DNA of 64,000 nucleotides from Thermoleophilum album (GCF_900108055.1 NZ_FNWJ01000002.1:134382-198381); one strand, 5' to 3'; counted from the first letter of the stretch, positions 1 to 8,701 are shown. The notes: generated from the sequence alone by a model not told the origin. Numbers and translations: made by a program.

Positions 1-3000
1 CCGGTCCTCGGTGAGTTGACGCTCGCTGGCGGGCGTCGACGCCGGCGCGCCGAAGCGGCGCGGTGTGGCGCCGAGTCGCTGCGCGTAGTCGACACCCCAG
101 GCGCGCAGCATCACGATCGCCTCGTCGTCGGCACCGGTGGCCGCCGAGCGCCGCCCGAGCGAGCGCGCGAGGTCGGCGATCGCGCGCACGACGAGGTGGC
201 GGGTGCGGCTGCGAGCGAGCCCGGCGACCAGGTCGGGATCGATCTTCAGGTAGTCGAACGGCAGGTGCTCGAGCGCTCGGAACGACCCGAAGCCCGCACC
301 GAAACCACTGAGGCCGGTTTCGATCCCGAGGTCGCGGAGGCGCCGTGCGACCAGGCGCGCGCGGTCAGCGCTGGCGATCGCGGCGCTCTCCGGCCACAGC
401 AGCGCCAGCCCGCGCCCGTCGGTGCCGGCGTCGCGCAGCGCCCGCTCGACGAAGCTCGCGAACTCGCCGTCGGCGAGCGATTGCGGGGAGAGCTCGAGCT
501 CGAAGGTCGGCGCGGGCTGCGACGCGCTGGCGGTGCGCCGCGCCTCGGCGAGCATCTCGAGGGCTTTGCGAACTGCCCAGCGGTCGATCTCAGCCGCTAG
601 ACCGAAGCGCTCGGCGGCTGGCATGAAGGCGGCCGGTGGCACCAGCTCGCCCTCGTCACCAAGCATCCGTACGACCAGCTCGGCGCGCGGCGCGAGTTGC
701 GGGGCGAGCGGCTCGAGCGGCTGAACGAGCAGCTCCAGGCGACCGTTGTCGATCGCCCGGCGCAGGCGCTCGCCCCAGGCGAGGCGCCGAGCTACGGCGC
801 TGCCGTCGCCGGCGGCAGCGGTTGTGCAGACGGTGTTGCCGCCCCGCTCCTTGGCTTCCCAGAGGGCGCTTTCGGCGGCCACCAGCAGCTCGTCGGCGAG
901 CGGCGGCGCACCGGCGAAGGCGGCCGCGCCGATGCTCGCGGTGAGCCTCAGCGGGCGACCCGCAAGCTCGGCCGCGCCCAGCGACTCGAGCGCCTCCAAG
1001 AGGCCCCGCGCGACCGTTTGCGCCTGCGCTAGGTCGCAGCGCGGGAGCAGCACAGCGAACTCGTCGCTGCCGGTCCGCGCCGCAATGTCGGTCGCCCGCA
1101 AGCGGCGCCGGAGCGCGTCGGCGATGCGCGCCAACAGCTCGTCCGCTGCCTCGTGGCCGAGCGCGCCGTTCAGGTAGCGGAAGCCGTCGATGTCGATCGC
1201 GAGCACCGCCGCGCCGCTTCCGTAGCGGGCGGCGGCGGCGAGTTCGCGCTCGAGCTCCTCGCGGAAGCGTTTGGCGTTGAACAGGCCGGTGAGCCCGTCG
1301 TGGTCGGTGAGGTGTTGCAGCTGCCCCTCGAAGCGCCGCCGCTCGCTCGCGTCCTGCACCCAGACGATCAGGCGCTGCGCGCGCCCGTCGGCAAGCGGTG
1401 CGGCGACGACCTCGGCCTCGAGTTCGCGCCCGGCGGCGTCGACCAGCCGCTGCGTCCAGCGCTCGGCGCTGCCGCTGGCCGCCCGAGCGAGCGCCTCGCG
1501 CAGTTGTTCGGCGTCGTCGGAGGCGGTGACTGCCGCCAGGCTCGAGCCGGCCAGCTGATCAGCGGGATAGCCGAGCGCTGTTGCGAACGCCGTGTTGGCG
1601 CGCAGGATCTGGCCGTCGGCGGCGACCAGCGCGATCCCCAGCGGCGCGTGCTCGAAGGCGGCGTCGAAGCGTGCGCGTGCCGCCCGTTCGCCGCTCTCGC
1701 GCTGGCGCAGCGCGCTGAGGTCGTCGAGCCACACCACGCGGTAGAGCTCCTCGCCGGAGCCGTCACGCACCGCGATGCCCTCTCCGGCGACCGGCACCGT
1801 CGACCCGTCGGCGCGCCGATGCTCGACTTCCCAGCGCACGTAGCCGGTTTTGCGGACCTCGCGGTCGAGGGCCGGCAGCAGCGCGGCGTGGCGGGGGGTA
1901 GCGAGGCTCGCGAAGGGCCGCCCGACGAGCTCCTCGGCGCGCCTGCCGTGCAGCTCGGCGAAGGCCTTGTTGACCTCGGCGATCCGTCCGCTGCCCGGCT
2001 CGACCAGCGCCGCCGGTCGGCGTGTGCGCTCGAAGCTCGTGTGCCAGCGACGGCGGATCCGCTCGGCCCGCGCCAGCTCCGCCTCGGCGTGCGCGGCGCG
2101 CTCGGCGTGCGCGGCGGCCTCGCGCGCCAGCGTCTCGGCGCGAGCGGTCGCTTCGGCGAGCTGGCTTTGTGTGTTCTGAAGCGCCCGATCGGTCTCCGCT
2201 AGCCGCGACTCGCTGGCGAGTCGTCGCGAACGCTCCTCGCCGAGCTCCCGCTGGAGGGCAGCGAGGCGAGCGCGCAAGCGCTCGATCTCCTTGGCGTGCC
2301 GCTCCGCCTCGCTCTCCGCGCGCTCCAGCCGCGCGCGGTGGTCGAGCAGGGAACGCTCAGCCGCGGCGACGGCCCGCTCGAGCCGTTCGCGATCGGCGGC
2401 CAGCTGTGCCCGGGTGCGCTCGAGTTCGGCGCGCAGGCGCTCGCACTCGCCCTCCGCACGCGCCAGTTGCGCGCCGACCGCTTCGCGCTCCGCGGCGAGC
2501 GTGCGCAGCCTGCGGGCGGCGTCGGCGAGCTGTGCGGCACGCTCTTCGCCGAGCCGCTCGAGGCGATCGATGCGCTGAGCGGCGACCTGACGCTCGCGCT
2601 CGAGCTCGTCGAGGCGGGTGCGTAGGCGTGCCCGCTCGGCATCGCTGGTGGCGAGCGAGCCCTCGAGTTCGCTGATGCGCGCCGCCAGCTCTTCGGCCCG
2701 CCGCGCGACGCGGTCGCGGTCGTCGAGGGCCGCCGCCAAGCGCTCGGCCAGCTCTTGACGGCGCGCGCTGAGCTCGGCGGCCTCGGCGCGTGTCTGTTCG
2801 AGTTCGCCGCGCGCCCGCTCGTGCGCGTGGCGGGCGGCGGCGAGTTGGGTGAGCAGGCGGTCGCGTTCGTCGGCGAGCGCGCTGCGCTGACCGGCTAGCT
2901 GGTCGCGCTCGGCGCGCAGCTGCTGGTGCTCGCTTTCGAGCTCCTCGTACTCGCCGCGCAGGCGCTGGTGCGCGCCGCGCAGCTGGTTGTGCTCGCGGTG

Positions 3001-4476
3001 CAGCTGGTCGTGCTCGCCGCGCAGCTGCTGGTGTGCGGCGGCCAGCTCGGAGCGTTCGCGCGCCAGCGCCTCGCGCTCGCGGAGCGCTTCGATCAGGCGC
3101 GTGCGCAGCTGCTCGACGATCGTCCGCACGCGCGCGAGTTCGTGCTCGAGGGCGCGCAGCGGTCGCAGGTCGCTGATCAACAGTTGGCAGGCGACCCGAC
3201 CGCTGCCGGGCGCGACGCGGATCGCCACCGGCAGGCGCGCGCCGTGCGCCCCGGGCAGCTCGGTGCGTAGCTCGGTTTGCGCGTTCGCGCCGTCGTCGCC
3301 GGTGCCGGGCAGCGCGAGCGTGCCGAAGAGGTCGCCGAGCGTGCGCCCGAGCGCGCGCTCGCGGGGATGCCCGAAGAGTCGCGTCGCCGCGGGGTTCCAG
3401 TCGCAGATTCGCCCTTGCTCGTCGAGCGCGATGCACGCTTCGTGGCTGTGCGCAAGCAGCGCGCGCAGGCGCCCTCCCCGCTCGCCGAGGGCCTGTCGCA
3501 GCAGCCGCTCGCGGGCAGCCGCGATGCTGCTGGCGGCCGCCGCCACCAGGCCGGCGGCGAGGAACACCTGCAGGCCGCGCACGCCCGCTTCGGGTGGGGC
3601 GGCGGGGTTGGCGAACGGGCCTTGACCGGATGCGGTGAGGAGTGCTGCAAGCACGCTGCCGGCCGCTGCGCAGGCGGCGAAGGCGAGCGCACCGAACCGC
3701 CACGCGAGCGCCAGCGTGAAGAGCAGCGGCAGGCTCGCCGGGAGCGCGTTGCGGAAGCTGAGGGTGGTGGGTTCGGCGGCGAAGACCAAAAGGCCGCTTG
3801 CGACCGTCGCGCCGCTGAGCGCCGCGAGCACCCCGAGCGCGCGCCGGTTGGCGGGATCGGCGAGCGCCGCTCGGAGCGCCGTCCGCAACGCCGCTAGCTG
3901 CGCGGCCGCCGGGCGCGCCTGGGCCCGCGGCCAGAGCGCGACGGTGCTGGCGGCGAGCGGCCCGAGCGAGGCGACTCCGACGACGTCGGCCGACCACCAC
4001 GAAAGCCAGGCGTCGAGCGGGTCGCTGCCGTAGGCGCGCGCGGCCGCGAAGGCGCCGGCGATCGCCGCCAGACCGCAACCCGCGGCGGTCGCTACGGACA
4101 GTTGGGCGAGCGGGGCGAAGCTGGGCTGGAGCGCGCGGGGCGAGCCGGCGAGGCGGCGCCCGAGGAGCGCTACGGCCACTGGTGCGGCGGCGCCTGGCAG
4201 CCCAAAGGCGAGGGCCAGCGCGGGGGCGGTGCCGGCGAGCAGGTTGGCGCCGACCGCCCCAACGAGTAGCCCGCCAAGTGCCGGCGGCCAGCTGCGCGCG
4301 GGGAGCGCGTAGAGCGCGCCGGCGGCGATGCCAGTCGCTGGCCAGAGGGTGGCGGTCCCCCCGCTCGGTTCAACCAGCGCCTGACCGAGGCGCGCGGCGG
4401 CGAGGTAAACGGCGGCGTGAGCGGCGGCGGCTAGGAGGGTCCGGACCGCCGGGGCGGTACGTGCGGTCACGTCCAC
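1..4476 (-). CDS. MASE1-PAS-coiled-coil-PAS-PAS-GSDEF-(degenerate EAL) signalling protein, partial
   Basis: The frame is open from a GTG at 4476 (an alternative TTG lies at 4497) to the window edge: 1492 codons without a stop. In order I read: a multi-membrane-span N-terminus with the WPATGIA motif typical of MASE1 sensors (about aa 10-300); a PAS domain (about 350-440); a roughly 330-residue Ala/Arg/Glu/Leu heptad-rich coiled coil (about 440-760); two more PAS domains (about 800-1040); a GGDEF domain (about 1050-1225) with active site GSDEF at aa 1136-1140 and an intact upstream RATD inhibitory-site motif; and an EAL domain (about 1240 to the end). The EAL domain has lost key residues: the DDFG Asp pair is Ser-Gly (aa 1390-1391), AEGVE is replaced by AATGAD, and QGY is QRL. 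I infer an active or product-inhibited c-di-GMP synthase with a dead phosphodiesterase domain. Confidence 0.88.
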   Translation of the reverse strand, partial: MDVTARTAPAVRTLLAAAAHAAVYLAAARLGQALVEPSGGTATLWPATGIAAGALYALPARSWPPALGGLLVGAVGANLLAGTAPALALAFGLPGAAAPVAVALLGRRLAGSPRALQPSFAPLAQLSVATAAGCGLAAIAGAFAAARAYGSDPLDAWLSWWSADVVGVASLGPLAASTVALWPRAQARPAAAQLAALRTALRAALADPANRRALGVLAALSGATVASGLLVFAAEPTTLSFRNALPASLPLLFTLALAWRFGALAFAACAAAGSVLAALLTASGQGPFANPAAPPEAGVRGLQVFLAAGLVAAAASSIAAARERLLRQALGERGGRLRALLAHSHEACIALDEQGRICDWNPAATRLFGHPRERALGRTLGDLFGTLALPGTGDDGANAQTELRTELPGAHGARLPVAIRVAPGSGRVACQLLISDLRPLRALEHELARVRTIVEQLRTRLIEALREREALARERSELAAAHQQLRGEHDQLHREHNQLRGAHQRLRGEYEELESEHQQLRAERDQLAGQRSALADERDRLLTQLAAARHAHERARGELEQTRAEAAELSARRQELAERLAAALDDRDRVARRAEELAARISELEGSLATSDAERARLRTRLDELERERQVAAQRIDRLERLGEERAAQLADAARRLRTLAAEREAVGAQLARAEGECERLRAELERTRAQLAADRERLERAVAAAERSLLDHRARLERAESEAERHAKEIERLRARLAALQRELGEERSRRLASESRLAETDRALQNTQSQLAEATARAETLAREAAAHAERAAHAEAELARAERIRRRWHTSFERTRRPAALVEPGSGRIAEVNKAFAELHGRRAEELVGRPFASLATPRHAALLPALDREVRKTGYVRWEVEHRRADGSTVPVAGEGIAVRDGSGEELYRVVWLDDLSALRQRESGERAARARFDAAFEHAPLGIALVAADGQILRANTAFATALGYPADQLAGSSLAAVTASDDAEQLREALARAASGSAERWTQRLVDAAGRELEAEVVAAPLADGRAQRLIVWVQDASERRRFEGQLQHLTDHDGLTGLFNAKRFREELERELAAAARYGSGAAVLAIDIDGFRYLNGALGHEAADELLARIADALRRRLRATDIAARTGSDEFAVLLPRCDLAQAQTVARGLLEALESLGAAELAGRPLRLTASIGAAAFAGAPPLADELLVAAESALWEAKERGGNTVCTTAAAGDGSAVARRLAWGERLRRAIDNGRLELLVQPLEPLAPQLAPRAELVVRMLGDEGELVPPAAFMPAAERFGLAAEIDRWAVRKALEMLAEARRTASASQPAPTFELELSPQSLADGEFASFVERALRDAGTDGRGLALLWPESAAIASADRARLVARRLRDLGIETGLSGFGAGFGSFRALEHLPFDYLKIDPDLVAGLARSRTRHLVVRAIADLARSLGRRSAATGADDEAIVMLRAWGVDYAQRLGATPRRFGAPASTPASERQLTEDR

Positions 4477-4607
4477 GGTGTCGGCGTTCGCGACCAACTA
4501 CTTGAGCCCTGCAACGCGGAGCGCCCAGCCGGCGCGCCGGCGGTCTTCGCGCGGCCCGACCGCGGCGTGCCCGAAAGCCGCGGTGGCCGCCCATCCGGTT
4601 GACGTGG

Positions 4608-5003
4608 CTAGACGAGCTTGAGCTCCTCCCTGAACATCGCCTCGCCCTCGAGCGTGCGATGGACGGGGCACTTGGCGACGATCTGCATCAGTCGCTCCTG
4701 CTGCTCCTCGCTCAGGTGGCGGGGCAGCTTGACGGTGATGTCGAAGCGCGTCGGTGCACCCCGCTGCGCGGGCTCGAATTCGACCTCGACCTCGACGTTG
4801 CCGACGTCCCAGCCCTTCCGTTTGGCGTACATCTCGAGTGTGATCGCGCTACAGGAGGCAAGCGCGGCGGCGAGGAGCTCGAGGGGTGTCGGGCCGGTGT
4901 CGTGGCCGCCGTTGGTGGGCGGCTCGTCGGCGAGTAGGCGATGTTGTCGTACCAACACCTCGTGCTGGTAGGTCCCGTCAAGCCGTTTCGCCACCGCTTT
5001 CAT
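4608..5003 (-). CDS. OsmC/YhfA-like family protein
   Basis: The protein has 131 aa. The start ATG at 5003 is chosen over an upstream one because GGGAGGT lies about 8 bases before it. The sequence has the OsmC-fold layout: N-terminal strands, then GPTPLELLAAALASCSAIT with the conserved Cys at the start of the central helix, and the second Cys in the segment KCPVHRTL. Family members reduce organic hydroperoxides or handle small thiol-reactive molecules in the cytosol. The KCPVH spacing resembles the YhfA-type branch, so peroxidase activity is inferred, not shown. It lies 56 bases downstream of the adenosyltransferase gene on the same strand and may be cotranscribed with it. Confidence 0.85.
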   Translation of the reverse strand: MKAVAKRLDGTYQHEVLVRQHRLLADEPPTNGGHDTGPTPLELLAAALASCSAITLEMYAKRKGWDVGNVEVEVEFEPAQRGAPTRFDITVKLPRHLSEEQQERLMQIVAKCPVHRTLEGEAMFREELKLV

Positions 5004-5059
5004 CGCGCTGCTACCTCCCGCTGATCGGTCTTCTCCAGAGACTCTGAAGGGCACGGCGC

Positions 5060-5614
5060 TCAGCCGCGCCCTTCGAACAACTGCGGTTCCGGTTCGTCAG
5101 CGAAGCGCGCCATCGCCCAGAGCAGGTCGGACGCGCGGTTCAAGAATGCGAGGACGGTCGCGTCGTCGAGTTCGCCGAGGGCTCGCAGGGCCGCGACCCG
5201 TCGTTCCGCACGGCGCAGCACGGTGCGCGCGAGGTCGAGGCGTGCCGACAGTTCGCTGCCGCCGGGAATTACGAACTTGGGTGGCAGGTCGACGCGCCCC
5301 ATGTAGCGGTCGATCAGCTGCTCGAGCTCGGCCACGGCGCTCTCCTCGATCCGTGAGACGCCCGGCTCGAGCCGTGCCGCAGCTTCCGGTGCGGTCGCTA
5401 GCTGGGCGGCGACTACGAACAGTTGGCGCTGCAACCAGAGGATGTCGCGGTAAAGCTCGGAGTTTGGCTCGCAGGCGGCGCGGCAGAGGCCGAGCGCCGA
5501 CCCGGCCTCATCGATCGTGCCGTAGGCCTCGGGGCGCGCCGAGTGTTTGGGCACGCGCCCGCCGTACCAAAGGCCGGTGGTGCCGTCGTCGCCTTTGCGG
5601 GTGTAGATCTTCAT
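5060..5614 (-). CDS. PduO-type cob(I)alamin adenosyltransferase
   Basis: The protein has 184 aa, normal for a PduO/MMAB-type ATP:cob(I)alamin adenosyltransferase, a trimer that makes coenzyme B12 (adenosylcobalamin) from reduced corrinoid and ATP. The N-terminal nucleotide-binding segment TRKGDDGTTGL is clear. The middle carries VIPGGSELSARLDLARTVLRRAER, given here as separate family motifs (the GGS turn and the RT.RRAER helix), and the C-terminus has LNRASDLLWAMAR. It lies between the DUF1015 and OsmC-like genes on the same strand. No cobalamin riboswitch is visible in the 40-base gap upstream. Its job is most likely adenosylation of salvaged cobalamin. Confidence 0.93.
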   Translation of the reverse strand: MKIYTRKGDDGTTGLWYGGRVPKHSARPEAYGTIDEAGSALGLCRAACEPNSELYRDILWLQRQLFVVAAQLATAPEAAARLEPGVSRIEESAVAELEQLIDRYMGRVDLPPKFVIPGGSELSARLDLARTVLRRAERRVAALRALGELDDATVLAFLNRASDLLWAMARFADEPEPQLFEGRG

Positions 5615-5654
5615 GCGCGGAGCGGTGCGTGCGGTCGCTGCTTGACGCTAGCGC

Positions 5655-6941
5655 TCACTCGTAGAGCGGGTTGAAGACCAGGCCGGTCGGCACCTTCGGG
5701 TAGAAGAAGGTTGATTTCGGCGGCATCGGCACGCCGGCCGCGGCGATCTCGCGTACCTGCTCGATCGGCGTGGGCCGCAGCAGGAAGGCGACGTCGGCCT
5801 CGCCGGTGGCCACGGCCTGCAACGCCCGCTCGACGCGGGGGGTGTAGGAGATGCCGCGCTTGGCGGCGATGTCCTGCTCGTTCATGGCGAGCGCCCCGCG
5901 CAGGATCAGCTGCTCGAGGATCCCAGCGTCAAGCTCGCGCAGCGCCGCCGGCAGGTCGGTGAGTTCGCGCGCAGCGCGCGCGCTGTCGAGCGTGGCGATA
6001 ACGGTGCGGCCGACGCGCGGGTCGATCACGCCGAAGCGCCCGACCACGCCGTTGCCGGCCGCGCCGGGCCAGGGCGGGTCGCGCTCCTCTAGCTGGAAGA
6101 GCAGCTCGAGGCGCGCCCAAAGCGCCGCGCGGCGCTCGTCGTCGAGCCCGGAGAGGAGTCGGTGGATCGGGAACACCACGAGCCCCGGGTCGGAGAGCGG
6201 GCAGAGGAACATCAACGTGTAGCGGTGGGGTCCTTCGCCACCCACTTCCTCGGCGTAGGTGCGCGCGGTCTCGTAGCGGTGGTGGCCGTCGGCGATCAGC
6301 AGCTCGCTGCTGGCGGCGGCGGCAGCCAGCTCGTCCGCGAGCGCCAGGTCGTCGACCCGCCAAACCGCGCTGCTGGTCTGGTCGTGTTCGACGAAGCGCG
6401 CCACCGGCTCCTGCGCGGTGGCGCGTTCGAGCAGCGCGCGGGCTTGGCCGTCGGGGTCGGGAAAGACGCTGAAGACGGGGGAGAGGTTGAGGCGGGTGGC
6501 GCGGGTGAGGCGCAGCCGGTCTTCTTTGGGGCCCGGTTGGGTGCGTTCGTGGGGGCGGATGCGCGAGCCGGGGGCCCGTGGGTCTTCTACGCGCACGCGC
6601 GCGAAGAAGCCGGTGCGGGTGCGCAGCTCGCCGTCGGGGCTGGTGAAGCGCTGGCGGAGTACCCAGACGGTGGCTTCAGGCTCGCGCACGAGGATGCCCT
6701 CGGCCAGCCAACGCTCGATCGTGTGGGCGGCTTCGCCGTAGGGGTCACCAGTGGCGCGCTCAGGGTGGTCGGGATCGTCGTGGGGGAGGTCGATCGCGAC
6801 GACGTTGCGCGCGTTGCGGGCGAGCAGGCTGCGCCGCCACGCCGGGTCGACGACGTCGTAGGGGGGTGCCACGAGTTGTTCGAGCGGGCCGGCGACCTCC
6901 GGGTCGTAGCGGATCGCGGCGAATGGCTGAACGTCGGGCAT
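5655..6941 (-). CDS. DUF1015 family protein
   Basis: The protein has 428 aa and begins MPDVQPFAAIRYDP, followed by the LVAPPYDVVDP motif that marks DUF1015. Other family motifs are the segment SRIRPHERTQPGPKEDRL (about aa 125-142), a LLIADGHHRYETA stretch (about aa 218) and a C-terminal PPKSTFFYPKVPTGLVF. The ADGHHRYE motif looks like a metal or nucleotide site, but the biochemical role of bacterial DUF1015 proteins is not settled, so no reaction is assigned. The start ATG is supported by TAGGGT (6956-6951 on the minus strand) 9 bases upstream, the leaderless-type promoter spacing seen elsewhere in this window. Confidence 0.9.
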   Translation of the reverse strand: MPDVQPFAAIRYDPEVAGPLEQLVAPPYDVVDPAWRRSLLARNARNVVAIDLPHDDPDHPERATGDPYGEAAHTIERWLAEGILVREPEATVWVLRQRFTSPDGELRTRTGFFARVRVEDPRAPGSRIRPHERTQPGPKEDRLRLTRATRLNLSPVFSVFPDPDGQARALLERATAQEPVARFVEHDQTSSAVWRVDDLALADELAAAAASSELLIADGHHRYETARTYAEEVGGEGPHRYTLMFLCPLSDPGLVVFPIHRLLSGLDDERRAALWARLELLFQLEERDPPWPGAAGNGVVGRFGVIDPRVGRTVIATLDSARAARELTDLPAALRELDAGILEQLILRGALAMNEQDIAAKRGISYTPRVERALQAVATGEADVAFLLRPTPIEQVREIAAAGVPMPPKSTFFYPKVPTGLVFNPLYE

Positions 6942-7001
6942 GCGGGCTGGACCCTAGCGCCGCTAGCGCGAGCGGCGCCGCTTAGGGGCGGGGGCGAGCC
7001 G

Positions 7002-7007
7002 TAGACT
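7002..7007 (+). promoter_or_regulatory. -10 hexamer of tRNA-Pro
   Basis: TAGACT lies 10 bases before the mature tRNA 5' end, matching the actinobacterial TANNNT -10 consensus. No convincing -35 box is visible. Confidence 0.55.
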
Positions 7008-7017
7008 TGGAGCGCGC

Positions 7018-7091
7018 CGGGGCGTAGCTCAGCCTGGTAGAGCGCGCGCTTTGGGGGCGCGAAGTCGCCGGTTCGAATCCGGCCGCCCCGA
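7018..7091 (+). tRNA. tRNA-Pro (anticodon TGG)
   Basis: The cloverleaf folds fully. The acceptor stem CGGGGCG/CGCCCCG is perfectly paired, the anticodon stem CGCGC/GCGCG encloses loop TTTGGGG (anticodon TGG), and the T arm is GCCGG-TTCGAAT-CCGGC. The discriminator base is A and CCA is not encoded. Confidence 0.97.
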
Positions 7092-7165
7092 TGTCGAGCG
7101 CACCGCTTGGTGCGCCGAGCGGTGCACGGATCGGTGCCTCGGCCGATCAGTGCACCGACCAACGA

Positions 7166-7239
7166 GCCCCCGTAGCTCAGCGGATCAGAGCGAGGGACTT
7201 CTAATCCCTAGGTCGCAGGTTCGAATCCTGCCGGGGGCG
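7166..7239 (+). tRNA. tRNA-Arg (anticodon TCT)
   Basis: The acceptor stem GCCCCCG/CGGGGGC pairs perfectly, the anticodon stem AGGGA/TCCCT encloses loop CTTCTAA (anticodon TCT), and the T arm is GCAGG-TTCGAAT-CCTGC. The discriminator is G and CCA is not encoded. It lies 74 bases after tRNA-Pro and may share its transcript. Confidence 0.97.
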
Positions 7240-7631
7240 CTTAGCGCTTAGCGGCGATGTTTTCGCGAGCGGGACGGTGACCGAAGCCACCTTCGGCTAG
7301 TCACTGCTGGCCCACGCCGCGGCTCTCACAACCCGTAGCTTTCGCAGGCGTACCCGTCGCCGTCTGCGTCGAGCCCGGCAGCGCAGAGCGAGGAAACCAC
7401 CGCTGTTACCGCGACCCTCGTGTTAGGCAACTTCGCTCAACCAAATCGTTACCCATTTGGCGCAGTCGAAACTCTTCGCGCGAATCCGGCATCCGCAGCG
7501 GCCGCGCCGCTCTGCTACCCCCGGGACCGACGCGACCCGTCGCCGGGCATGTCCGCTGCTAGCGTCGGGAGCTGCAAGGTTCGTCGAAGGGGGAGGGAGG
7601 GACAGTCACCCGCGTCGAGACCGGCGGTGAG
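7240..7631. other. Gap without an intact gene, between tRNA-Arg and the VOC gene
   Basis: This stretch of about 390 bases contains only a short Excalibur-like remnant on the minus strand (listed separately) and a purine-rich run (AAGGGGGAGGGAGG at about 7587-7600) shortly before the VOC start. No further RNA gene or strong promoter was recognised. Confidence 0.6.
7326..7409 (-). pseudogene. Remnant of an Excalibur calcium-binding domain
   Basis: Read on the minus strand, this short open stretch encodes a hydrophobic segment followed by CAAGLDADGDGYACESYGL and a stop. LDxDGDGxACE is the hallmark C-terminal half of the Excalibur domain found on secreted actinobacterial and firmicute proteins. 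The N-terminal half of the domain and any secretion signal are missing, and a stop lies a few codons upstream. I infer a decayed gene end. Confidence 0.5.
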
Positions 7632-8510
7632 GTGGCGGCGCTGCGCCTCGCCGGCCAGCCGGTGCTGGTGATGTCGACGAACGCCGGGCCGCCCACCCGG
7701 CCGAACCCGTCGATCTCCTTCTTCGTGCGCTTCGACCCGGCGCTCGTGCCCGACGCTCAGGAGCGGCTTGAGCGGATGTGGGGTGAGCTCGCGCGCGGCG
7801 GTGAGGTGCTGATGCCGCTCGACGAGTACGCCTACAGTCCGCTGTACGGCTGGGTTGAGGACCGCCACGGCGTGTCGTGGCAGCTGTTCACCACACCGCC
7901 CGGCGCCGATCCGCGGCCCACGGTGATGCTGTCGCTGCTTTTCACCGCCGCCGACGGCACGGCGGCCGATGCCGGCGCGTTCTACCGCAGCGTGTTCCCC
8001 GGCTCGCAGGAGGGGTTCATCGCGCGCCTTGCCGACGTGGCGCCGCAAGCCGCCGCTAGCGACGCGGTCAGCCAGGGCGGGGGTGGCCGAGAGGTGGGCG
8101 ACCAGGCGGCGGGCGACCAGGCGCGAGACGACCAGGCGCGAGGGGACCACGCGCAAGGCGACCACGGTTCCCCGCAGCGCGTTATGTACTCCGACTTGCG
8201 CCTCGGCGAGACGTGGTTCGTGGCGATGGACGGGGGGCGCGAGCACGGCTTCGCGTTCAACGAGGCGGTCTCGCTGATGGTGGAGTGCGACACCCAGGAG
8301 GAGATCGACCACTATTGGGAGGCGCTGTCGGCGGTGCCGGAGGCGGAGATCTGCGGCTGGTGCCGTGACCGCTTCGGTGTTACGTGGCAGGTCGCGCCAA
8401 GCCTGATGCACGCCGTGCTGGAGTCGGGTGACCCAGGCCGCGTGCTCCGCCACGTCGAGGAGCTCCAGAAGATGAAGAAGATCGAGTTGGAGCCGCTGCG
8501 CGGGGTGTAG
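7632..8510 (+). CDS. VOC superfamily (PhnB-like) protein with a repeat insert
   Basis: The protein has 292 aa from a GTG start; the frame is open upstream only to 7563. It consists of two vicinal-oxygen-chelate/PhnB-like units. The second (about aa 98-280) is complete, from FTAADGTAADAGAFYRSVFPG through FNEAVSLMVECDTQEEIDHYW to GCWRDRFG-like GWCRDRFGVTWQV. The first lacks the usual N-terminal FY..vFP half, so the gene is either truncated at its 5' end or starts at an unusual codon. The linker of the second unit holds a low-complexity run of GDQ/GDH repeats (8094-8168). Family members include glyoxalase-like and antibiotic-resistance proteins; the substrate is unknown. Confidence 0.8.
   Translation: MAALRLAGQPVLVMSTNAGPPTRPNPSISFFVRFDPALVPDAQERLERMWGELARGGEVLMPLDEYAYSPLYGWVEDRHGVSWQLFTTPPGADPRPTVMLSLLFTAADGTAADAGAFYRSVFPGSQEGFIARLADVAPQAAASDAVSQGGGGREVGDQAAGDQARDDQARGDHAQGDHGSPQRVMYSDLRLGETWFVAMDGGREHGFAFNEAVSLMVECDTQEEIDHYWEALSAVPEAEICGWCRDRFGVTWQVAPSLMHAVLESGDPGRVLRHVEELQKMKKIELEPLRGV
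8094..8168 (+). repeat. About five 15-base tandem repeats inside the VOC gene
   Basis: Units of the form GGCGACCAGGCGCGA repeat with variation and encode GDQAA/GDQAR/DDQAR/GDHAQ/GDHGS. The period is a multiple of three, so copy-number changes keep the frame. The run sits where PhnB-like proteins have a short loop. Confidence 0.75.
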
Positions 8511-8567
8511 AAGGAGCGGCGGCCTGAGCGGTCGCGAGCTACCTCGCCGGTTACGCGCTAGCTGAGT

Positions 8568-8586
8568 GCTCGCGAGCTACGCGAGC
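8568..8586 (+). terminator. GC-rich hairpin after the VOC gene
   Basis: GCTCGCG-AGCTA-CGCGAGC forms a perfect 7-bp stem with a 5-base loop, 58 bases after the VOC stop codon. There is no T tract, so it is a candidate terminator only. It sits at the left edge of the defence island. Confidence 0.4.
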
Positions 8587-8701
8587 GGTCGCGGGCGGAA
8601 GGCGGTTAGCGCGGTCACTTGACGGCGCGCGGTCAGAAGGCCGCACCTCGCGGCGACGTATTACGCGAACAGGGGAGCCTGGTGGCGATCAGGAGGGGTG
8701 C

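Noticed and set aside
16-4078. Many long plus-strand and other-frame open frames, including one of 573 codons at 2357-4078 on the minus strand
   Set aside because: They are Arg/Ala-rich out-of-frame shadows of the single GGDEF/EAL gene whose frame is open to the window edge; only that frame shows recognisable domains.
5003-5660. Cobalamin riboswitch before the adenosyltransferase gene
   Set aside because: The upstream gap is only 40 bases and lacks a B12-box-like sequence.
8094-8168. Short regularly spaced repeats as a possible CRISPR array
   Set aside because: The 15-base units are tandem without spacers, keep the reading frame and lie inside a gene. No CRISPR array or cas gene was seen anywhere in the window; the Cas4-like part of the helicase is a RecB-type nuclease domain.
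7018-8700. tRNA-linked integrated element with attachment sites
   Set aside because: No integrase, and no repeat of the tRNA-Pro or tRNA-Arg 3' end was seen at the right edge of the island near 23.8 kb.
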